Positions 55,905 to 64,000 of a stretch of DNA of 64,000 nt are shown here, piece by piece. Origin of the DNA: Ambrosia x helenae (taxonomy: Eukaryota; Streptophyta; Magnoliopsida; Asterales; Asteraceae); contig CM061224.1 in NCBI GenBank assembly GCA_030844895.1, forward strand, positions 70,750,567 through 70,814,566, given 5' to 3'. Every line of letters begins with the position of its first letter. Position 1 is the stretch's first letter. Below the pieces are notes generated by a model. That model saw nothing but the letters and a program-made list of their open reading frames with translations. It was not told the origin of the DNA and did no database searches. A program made the position numbers and the translations under genes.

Positions 55905-57784
55905 AAGAACCCTTCTTCTTCTTCTTCATTTTACCAGCAGCCATACCCCCCCCCATCTCTCTCGCTGCTCTCTCTCTCTCTCTCTACTCTCTCTCTAGAC
56001 CTCTCTCTCTCTCCTCAAATCTGTCTCCCTCTCTACCCGACCTCCTACCTCATCCCGCTCCCCTCTCTCTCTCCTCTGTTCAGAACGGCCGGCCACCACC
56101 ACAGCTGGGTGGTGGCGGCGGCGTGGTGGCTCGGGAAGCCCACAGGGGGGCCGGGTTGGGTTGGTTGGGTTCTGATCGGGTCTGGGTCTCGGGTTCAAGG
56201 TGGCACGGCTCAGTTCAAGGGGTGACGGGTTGGTGGTTGTTGAAGGGGCCGGTGATGGTTGGGCTGTGGTGCTCGTGGTGGTTCAAGGCGGTGCGGGATG
56301 GTGGTTATGGTTATGGTTGTTGCTGGAGAGGTGACGGCGGCGGTGGTGGTTGCAGGTGGAGGTAATAGATCGGGTCAGGTTTGTGGTGGTGGTGGTGCTC
56401 GGTTGATTGTGCAGATCCGTTGGGTTGGGTCAGACGCGCGTGGATTCGGTTCGGGGTTTTGTTCGGGTCAAGTAGCTCGGGTCAGATTCATGTACTCCGG
56501 GTCAGATCTGGTCGGCTCGGGTTTCGGGGTACGGAGCACGGTGTTGGTCAAGCTTCGGTCAAACTTGGTCAACGGGTCAGATCTGGTTCGGTTCGAGTTG
56601 GCTCCGGTTTACGCGCATACAAATCGGTATACTTTAATTCGTGTTCGTTATTATTATCGTGGATATTATAAATATTTATAAACATATTGATTCGAACGAA
56701 ATAGTTTTGACTCGCGAACGGACCGAATAATAATAATAAATGTTAACTACATATTATATCGGACGACCGGTAATAGTGACTAAAAGGCGTGACTTATAAA
56801 TCGATATCGGACTAAATTGGTTGGACTATAATATATATTGTTTTGTGTATTTATACAAATAAGCGTGGTTTATATTAAAGCGTCAAAACGTATAAGTCTC
56901 GTTGATTGGGAATTTCGGATAAATAGATTTGTTTGTCTTGTGTTTTGAAGTTGATTTTGGGAATTTTTAGACAACTTGCGTTGTCTGGTTCGTACAAAAA
57001 ACAGAGGAGACTCTGCCGAAATTTTATAAAATCCAAAGCGCGGCTAAGTTAATACCGTTGTGTATGTTCTTATAAATGAATTTCCAAGCGTCTTAATAAA
57101 GGTATTTATGTAAAATCGCGACACTTTGACAAAGATATTTGTAACAATAATAAGTGAATCCCGGACAATATTTTGAAACAAATACATATAGTTTTGTCAA
57201 TCATCAAGTATGACGAGCTTTTGAAAGGTTTTCGACAACGAAACTATGTTTATTGTTCGTATTCAAAAATATATAAGCGTCGTATTTACTTGGGAAAGCT
57301 TTATGCAAAACAAAGATTCGAATACTTTAAATGTCGGATTTTAGGAATTTATGTAGCATTTATTATTAATTGGAAATTATTAACTATAAGAATTATATTT
57401 TTGCCAAGTGTATTTTCCTAAAAGTAAACGTACAAGACAAATGCATTTATTTGACTAACGAGACGAGCTACGGCTCGGGATAAGTTATACGTTTCATAAA
57501 ATAGTCCAACGTGGTGTGTACACAAATAGTGACAAGTGCGCAACTTGGATACTATGTCGTGTGTTAACACATAAGTAAGATAAGTCACGATCGGTTCGTC
57601 GAGTTAAAGCATATTAGTACTCGAGTTATACACGCGAGTCTAGATAGTTGGATAAACTACCTTTTAGCCGGATTATAGGCTAGGTTTATATGTGTTAGAC
57701 TTTAAGGTGTCCTTTGTTGTAATAGGGCACGAGGAAGCCGGTCGAGGCTTGGACTTTATTTGCTAGCTTAGCATGGAAATTGAG

Positions 57785-58378
57785 GTGAGTTCATGACCCC
57801 ACTTTTACTGTTTTATAAATGTTTACGGGGTGGAAGACATGCTTCTTTTATGAAAACCTGAGGAATTCCAAACGAACAAGTTTTTGAAAAATGAAATGGG
57901 TGCGTGAGTGTCACGACCCTACTTTTACTGGTTTTACTTTCGGGGAAGAAACATTTTACATACTTACTTACTAAAGGTCATGTTATACTATGGTTACTTT
58001 ACAAATACTATGCGGCTTTTATGGAAAGTCCCAGGGGGGAAACCATGAATGTGCGGGGATGCACAACGGGGGAAATGTGGATAGATCTATTGGGCCTCAC
58101 AAACCCCACTCGACGGCTGGGCCGGGCGGGTGCATATTGTCTCTTATTACTGGCTCGCCGAGGCATCGGTTATAGCCAAAACTGCTGGGCAAGCTTCAAC
58201 AACTTATAAACGTATAGTAATGGGTTCCCAACCGCAGTAGTAAACAAACACTTAACGTCTAGCTAACGTTCTTATAACCTAGTAGTAACGGATATGATCT
58301 TTTCAAACTTATTACAACTCTTTAATAAAACTTATGAACTCACCAGCTTTATGTTGACTTTTTAAGTATGTCTTTCAG
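57785..58378 (+). other. Conserved intron-like block in LTR F
   Basis: GAG/GTGAGTTCATGACCCC start, a second donor-like GC/GTGAGTGTCACGACCC at 57905, GATAGATCTATTGGG with CACAAACCCCAC (58081-58110), ATGAACTCACCAGC, ATGTTGAC and TCTTTCAG/GT. The same block is at 62525-63118 in the 3' LTR. Confidence 0.6.
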
Positions 58379-58546
58379 GTTTAAACTTTGGTAACGGCAC
58401 GGTTGGAGTAGTCGGCAGTTGGGATCGGGGAATCCTAGAGGTTTAGAATTGGCGTTCAGGGAACCAGAGTCTTAGATGCATCTTTCCGCTGCGCTGGCAA
58501 AGACACCAAACGTCGCATCCGACAAGGGAAAAGTCGGGGTGTGACA

Positions 58547-60302
58547 GTTTGGTATCAGAGCCATAGGTTTTAGCGAACTAGGTGTCTGGGTAGATATCTA
58601 GGCTTTAACCTGAGTTTGTTTTGAAGTTGGGACCAAAAATTTTTAAGACATGATATTTAGTATGAACGCCTAGGAACTGGAATTCCAACCGTTGCCAAGT
58701 ATGTTACATGACTATTAGTGTATCCCACTAGCTCAGCGTACATTCCTTCGGCGCAAGGAACATTTATTTTTCTTATGTGAATAGGAAGTCGGTATTTTCT
58801 ATAGTGGTATATAGAAAGGACATTGGTATGTAGTGGTTAGGCATACCTCACTGGTGACTGGCGAGTCATCGTTTTAGACTTCAGAGCGGTTATTCACATA
58901 GAGTTAGCTGAGTCATTGTTTCTTGGTATGAGGAACAATCTACTTGTTGTATACTACGTGTATTTATGTAAAGTATATATAGTACGTATCGCCGATGGTT
59001 GTCGACTCAAGCTTGGACGTATCTTCAACACTCACACGTGTCACGCTAGTTGGACAAGTTGGCTAAGGGATTTTTGTAGCATCTGCGGTCTCACATCCCT
59101 GGTTCGGAGTATGCTGTGTCATCAAGGTCGGTTTGGGCCGAAGGCGTCTTGATGAGGCACCTCGTTTTGCTAATGATGTTGTGAAGCTGGAATGAGGACG
59201 GGAGGAGCACTCGGGAAAGCGGCGCACACGATGAACATTATATTATGTTGTATATATATACGTGTTATTATATGAATGTGACGAGTGCTCGTGATACAAC
59301 TTATGATGGAGGTTAATAGGATGATCTGGTGAGGTAAAATTTTTGATAACGTAGACGTCACGTTATTGCAAATTTACAGGCACCTGATAGTTCTAGGAAA
59401 TTCTATCATGAGGGTATCCTATGTGTTGTTGTATATATTTATATATATAAATAATGGATAAGGGTTTTTCATTATTTTGTTGTTACGGACGTGATTGTCG
59501 ATTCTCCCATGTTCGTGTCATTTGTGACCTTGCTTTTCTTAAACCAGTTTAAGTTTTTGATGATCTCGTTTCTTGAACTTCTAAGGTTCATGTTGTAGAA
59601 CCCAGTTATATCTTTTTGAGTACGATCTACATCTCTCTTCTTTTGTATTCGTGGCCTTCAACATTCAATCATAAAGGAATTTAATTTTTGTTGATTCCTT
59701 ATTCTTTTCACCAAATTAGACACATATTTTTGTACATGTGTCAACTATTGTATGTTTGAATTCTTTAAACCTGTGAAGGTCCATTGTAGGGCTTCGCATC
59801 AAACAATTGTTTCATTAGTGATTTGTTTTATCATTACGTTGCTCGTAATGCTTGTTTTCTAATCTTGATGTGCCAGGCCATTGTGGGCAATGAATCCCTT
59901 GATATTTCGTCGATGAGTTTCTTCAAAGTCGACATTTCAGTTGAATCGAATTGTTGGAATTTGATACAGCACCTTGCGGTGAATATTCAATCTACTTGGA
60001 ATAACAAATGATTTTTATTGACATGTCTCACTTTCCTCAACGTGTTTGTTATTGCCTTAAATGCAGACACACCTTGTGGTGTGTAATGAAAAGTTGGTGC
60101 ACTAGTTGCTTCGTTTGAGGTGTGCCAATAGTATTTGTTGATAGAATTATTGTTTACGCTTTGCATTCAGTTGATTCTGAAACCTTATTTCGTGCCATTT
60201 ATACCGGCAAGTCCGTTGACTATTTTTGTTGTACTACCATTGGTTCTTGGATGATATCCTACCTCAAATTTTGAGGACAAAATTCCTGTAACATTGGGAG
60301 GA
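58547..60302 (+). other. Interior of the LARD-like element (PBS, non-coding, PPT)
   Basis: GTT then TGGTATCAGAGCC (58550-58562), an initiator tRNA-Met PBS, opens the interior. The remaining 1.7 kb has no gag, protease, RT, RNase H or integrase motif in any frame I could read. It ends with TTTTGAGGACAAAA (60269-60282) and GGGAGGA (60296-60302), the polypurine tract before the second LTR. Confidence 0.85.
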
Positions 60303-63286
60303 TGTGACACCCGGCAATTTCCGATCTACACCGACGTGATTTTTATTATTAAAAATTAAATATTTATTTTAAATATTTCTAATTATTAAGTTTCGGAAGT
60401 TTACTGACTGTTTTTACGATCGAAATTGCGACCGGTTAAATTAACGCGATTTAAACGCGTGTTCTGAAAACACGCGTCGGACGTCGAAGATATTTATATT
60501 TATACTCGGTTTTGTATTTCGAACAAAACCGACTAATTTTTATGATTTATTTATTGAGCCTAAAACTAAACCGAGACGTTTCGCGAGATAACGGGTTCGA
60601 TACGCGGTATCTACCTACTAAACCCTAACCCTAACTATAAAAGGAAGAACCCTTCTTCTTCTTCTTCATTTTACCAGCAGCCATACCCCCCCCCCATCTC
60701 TCTCGCTGCTCTCTCTCTCTCTCTCTACTCTCTCTCTAGACCTCTCTCTCTCTCCTCAAATCTGTCTCCCTCTCTACCCGACCTCCTACCTCATCCCGCT
60801 CCCCTCTCTCTCTCCTCTGTTCAGAACGGCCGGCCACCACCACAGCTGGGTGGTGGCGGCGGCGTGGTGGCTCGGGAAGCCCACAGGGGGGCCGGGTTGG
60901 GTTGGTTGGGTTCTGATCGGGTCTGGGTCTCGGGTTCAAGGTGGCACGGCTCAGTTCAAGGGGTGACGGGTTGGTGGTTGTTGAAGGGGCCGGTGATGGT
61001 TGGGCTGTGGTGCTCGTGGTGGTTCAAGGCGGTGCGGGATGGTGGTTATGGTTATGGTTGTTGCTGGAGAGGTGACGGCGGCGGTGGTGGTTGCAGGTGG
61101 AGGTAATAGATCGGGTCAGGTTTGTGGTGGTGGTGGTGCTCGGTTGATTGTGCAGATCCGTTGGGTTGGGTCAGACGCGCGTGGATTCGGTTCGGGGTTT
61201 TGTTCGGGTCAAGTAGCTCGGGTCAGATTCATGTACTCCGGGTCAGATCTGATCGGCTCGGGTTTCGGGGTACGGAGCACGGTGTTGGTCAAGCTTCGGT
61301 CAAACTTGGTCAACGGGTCAGATCTGGTTCGGTTCGAGTTGGCTCCGGTTTACGCGCATACAAATCAGTATACTTTAATTCGTGTTCGTTATTATTATCG
61401 TGGATATTATAAATATTTATAAACATATTGATTCGAACGAAATAGTTTTGACTCGCGAACGGACCGAATAATAATAATAAATGTTAACTACATATTATAT
61501 CGGACGACCGGTAATAGTGACTAAAAGGCGTGACTTATAAATCGATATCGGACTAAATTGGTTGGACTATAATATATATTGTTTTGTGTATTTATACAAA
61601 TAAGCGTGGTTTATATTAAAGCGTCAAAACGTATAAGTCTCGTTGATTGGGAATTTCGGATAAATAGATTTGTTTGTCTTGTGTTTTGAAGTTGATTTTG
61701 GGAATTTTTAGACAACTTGCGTTGTCTGGTTCGTACAAAAACAGAGGAGACTCTGCCGAAATTTTATAAAATCCAAAGCGCGGCTAAGTTAATACCGTTG
61801 TGTATGTTCTTATAAATGAATTTCCAAGCGTCTTAATAAAGGTATTTATGTAAAATCGCGACACTTTGACAAAGATATTTGTAACAATAATAAGTGAATC
61901 CCGGACAATATTTTGAAACAAATACATATAGTTTTGTCAATCATCAAGTATGACGAGCTTTTGAAAGGTTTTCGACAACGAAACTATGTTTATTGTTCGT
62001 ATTCAAAAATATATAAGCGTCGTATTTACTTGGGAAAGCTTTATGCAAAACAAAGATTCGAATACTTTAAATGTCGGATTTTAGGAATTTATGTAGCATT
62101 TATTATTAATTGGAAATTATTAACTATAAGAATTATATTTTTGCCAAGTGTATTTTCCTAAAAGTAAACGTACAAGACAAATGCATTTATTTGACTAACG
62201 AGACGAGCTACGGCTCGGGATAAGTTATACGTTTCATAAAATAGTCCAACGTGGTGTGTACACAAATAGTGACAAGTGCGCAACTTGGATACTATGTCGT
62301 GTGTTAACACATAAGTAAGATAAGTCACGATCGGTTCGTCGAGTTAAAGCATATTAGTACTCGAGTTATACACGCGAGTCTAGATAGTTGGATAAACTAC
62401 CTTTTAGCCGGATTATAGGCTAGGTTTATATGTGTTAGACTTTAAGGTGTCCTTTGTTGTAATAGGGCACGAGGAAGCCGGTCGAGGCTTGGACTTTATT
62501 TGCTAGCTTAGCATGGAAATTGAGGTGAGTTCATGACCCCACTTTTACTGTTTTATAAATGTTTACGGGGTGGAAGACATGCTTCTTTTATGAAAACCTG
62601 AGGAATTCCAAACGAACAAGTTTTTGAAAAATGAAATGGGTGCGTGAGTGTCACGACCCTACTTTTACTGGTTTTACTTTCGGGGAAGAAACATTTTACA
62701 TACTTACTTACTAAAGGTCATGTTATACTATGGTTACTTTACAAATACTATGCGGCTTTTATGGAAAGTCCCAGGGGGGAAACCATGAATGTGCGGGGAT
62801 GCACAACGGGGGAAATGTGGATAGATCTATTGGGCCTCACAAACCCCACTCGACGGCTGGGCCGGGCGGGTGCATATTGTCTCTTATTACTGGCTCGCCG
62901 AGGCATCGGTTATAGCCAAAACTGCTGGGCAAGCTTCAACAACTTATAAACGTATAGTAATGGGTTCCCAACCGCAGTAGTAAACAAACACTTAACGTCT
63001 AGCTAACGTTCTTATAACCTAGTAGTAACGGATATGATCTTTTCAAACTTATTACAACTCTTTAATAAAACTTATGAACTCACCAGCTTTATGTTGACTT
63101 TTTAAGTATGTCTTTCAGGTTTAAACTTTGGTAACGGCACGGTTGGAGTAGTCGGCAGTTGGGATCGGGGAATCCTAGAGGTTTAGAATTGGCGTTCAGG
63201 GAACCAGAGTCTTAGATGCATCTTTCCGCTGCGCTGGCAAAGACACCAAACGTCGCATCCGACAAGGGAAAAGTCGGGGTGTGACA
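60303..63286 (+). mobile_element. 3' LTR of the LARD-like element
   Basis: Also 2,984 bp; nearly identical to the 5' LTR (see the parent entry). It includes the second copies of the telo-box/TATA pair and of the intron-like block (62525-63118). Confidence 0.93.
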
Positions 63287-63291
63287 GTGGT

Positions 63292-64000
63292 AGATCATCA
63301 TAAAAAATAATAATAATAATAATACTCTTATGAGAGTCACGAAAAAGAAGGGAAGAAAAAGAGATTTTGAAAAGTGGGAGCACAAAGAGGGGCGACGACT
63401 ACGGTGCTTATCAGTTTGGTATTTTTTTGGTCTCATCATGATTTTTATTTGTGAACCTCCTATATTTATTTTTATTTCTTTCATTACTATGATTGGCTAG
63501 ATCTATTTTGGTTGTCTAGACTTGGGATGATTATTGATTATTATTGATAGTTTTTGGGATTTGACACTTGTTTGGCACTAGTTTATGTATAAAAATCTAA
63601 ACTTTATTGGTTTTTGTTGTGATTTATGACCCGGATGATGTTTATGTTATATTTTTAGATTCATATGTGGCTATAATTTATTGACTTAGTGTTTTTAAAT
63701 TAAAAGTCGCATATTTTTATCATTTGCTTTGTGTGATGATTTGATGAGTTGACTTGTTGACTTAGGATCTAGAAATTGCGTATTTAACATCGTTTTGGGT
63801 TTGTCACCTACCTTGAGACCGAGAGGAGATAGGTTGTGGGTTTGTTAGGATTTATTGGTTTATTTGGTTAGATATTGCACGAGAGTGAACTTCTTTCCCG
63901 GTATCCTTTTTATCCGCTTTCCCAAACATTTACCTTTAGGAATAGATTCACCCCTTGATATCGTTAGGTGTTTCGTGATTAGTGAGACCGAGAGGAGATC
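63292..64000 (+). mobile_element. Athila 3' LTR, second part, cut by window end
   Basis: Matches 46050-46758 base for base by eye with no indel. About 594 bp of the LTR should follow beyond the window. Confidence 0.92.

Larger units (their letters stand above)
55563..58546 (+). mobile_element. 5' LTR of the LARD-like element ('LTR F')
   Basis: 2,984 bp. A telo-box and TATAAAAGG lie at 55880-55904, then a CT-rich tract (55907-56090), GT/GG-rich sequence (56100-56600), AT-rich sequence, and the intron-like block (57785-58378). The long open frames at 56123-56681 are repeated in the second LTR and are composition artefacts. Confidence 0.93.
55563..63286 (+). mobile_element. Non-autonomous long-LTR gypsy element (LARD-like), 7,724 bp
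   Basis: TGTGACACCC...GGGTGTGACA ends, flanked by GTGGT at 55558-55562 and 63287-63291; the site is uninterrupted in the Athila 5' LTR (46045-46049). Two 2,984-bp LTRs surround a 1,756-bp interior that has a PBS and a polypurine tract but no gag or pol. It must use proteins in trans. The LTRs differ by two substitutions (56511/61252 and 56626/61367, both G to A) and two 1-bp homopolymer indels. The ends and the TTTGAGGACAAAA word before the PPT suggest a Tekay/Del-like parent. Confidence 0.93.
45439..64000 (+). mobile_element. Athila-lineage Ty3/gypsy element, runs past window end
   Basis: 5' LTR 45439-47352, tRNA-Asp-type PBS, intact gag-pol, A-rich 3' untranslated stretch, PPT, and a 3' LTR from 54947 split by a second element at 55563-63286. 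Visible LTR segments (611 bp before and 709 bp after the split) match by eye except for poly-T length (19 versus 24), so insertion was recent. The RT text (NDATRKDHFPLPFIDQMLERL), the PBS and the lack of a chromodomain put it in Athila. No env-like ORF is seen. The predicted target duplication AGAAG (45434-45438) cannot be tested here. Confidence 0.92.

Noticed and set aside
56123..56681. Gly/Val/Trp-rich open frames of 80-140 codons, also at 60864-61422
   Set aside because: They lie in the two LTRs of one element and follow from GT-rich composition; duplication reflects LTR identity, not coding constraint.
57904..58209. 101-codon frame repeated at 62644-62949
   Set aside because: Inside the intron-like block of both LTRs, starting in the duplicated donor module; no protein features.
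58916..59152. 78-codon frame in the LARD-like interior
   Set aside because: No gag, pol or other family motif recognised; length is within chance for this region.

Overview
This window is plant nuclear DNA made almost entirely of nested transposable elements; I find no intact host gene and no rRNA, CRISPR or organellar sequence. The AT-rich composition, the plant LTR-retrotransposon lineages (Athila Ty3/gypsy, Sirevirus-type Ty1/copia, Tekay/Del-like long gypsy LTRs), a Pif1-bearing Helitron and a BED-finger hAT support a dicot. The env-like 3' ORFs after copia pol look like those I associate with Asteraceae; that placement is inference.

Left third (1-20,705). A long LTR in minus orientation (1-1,383) abuts the 3' end of a copia element (extra ORF, PPT, 3' LTR, to 3,370). 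A decayed Sirevirus-like copia follows (about 3,444-18,523: gag, protease, integrase, RT/RNase H, long env-like ORF, PPT, 3' LTR). Its env-like ORF is split by two solo LTRs with perfect 5-bp target duplications: 9,481-12,405 (AAACC) and 14,911-17,551 (CACTA). Its 3' LTR abuts an older minus-strand copia pol fragment (18,524-20,705).

Middle (20,706-44,587). A Helitron (21,455-25,346) is followed by a hAT transposon (26,185-44,579, 8-bp TSD GGCTAAAG). The hAT transposase is split by a gypsy element (27,014-42,911, TSD CATTT). That gypsy element carries a copia element in its 5' LTR (29,631-36,960, truncated in RT), and a reverse-orientation gypsy LTR (36,961-40,674) lies between the copia and the truncated 3' LTR.

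Right third (45,001-64,000). A copia LTR, PBS and gag start are interrupted by a young Athila element (5' LTR 45,439-47,352; tRNA-Asp-type PBS; uninterrupted 1,828-codon gag-pol at 47,617-53,103; 3' LTR from 54,947). Its 3' LTR is split by a very young non-autonomous element (55,563-63,286, TSD GTGGT) with 2,984-bp LTRs around a 1,756-bp non-coding interior.

The most interesting signals are: (1) a conserved block of about 470-600 bp, bounded by splice-donor-like and splice-acceptor-like sequence, near the 3' end of at least five divergent gypsy LTR types; (2) tRNA-like A-box/B-box/T-run modules at comparable places, in opposing orientations, in one LTR family; (3) a dense two-orientation array of a GGTCGAA motif in the leader of one copia lineage.
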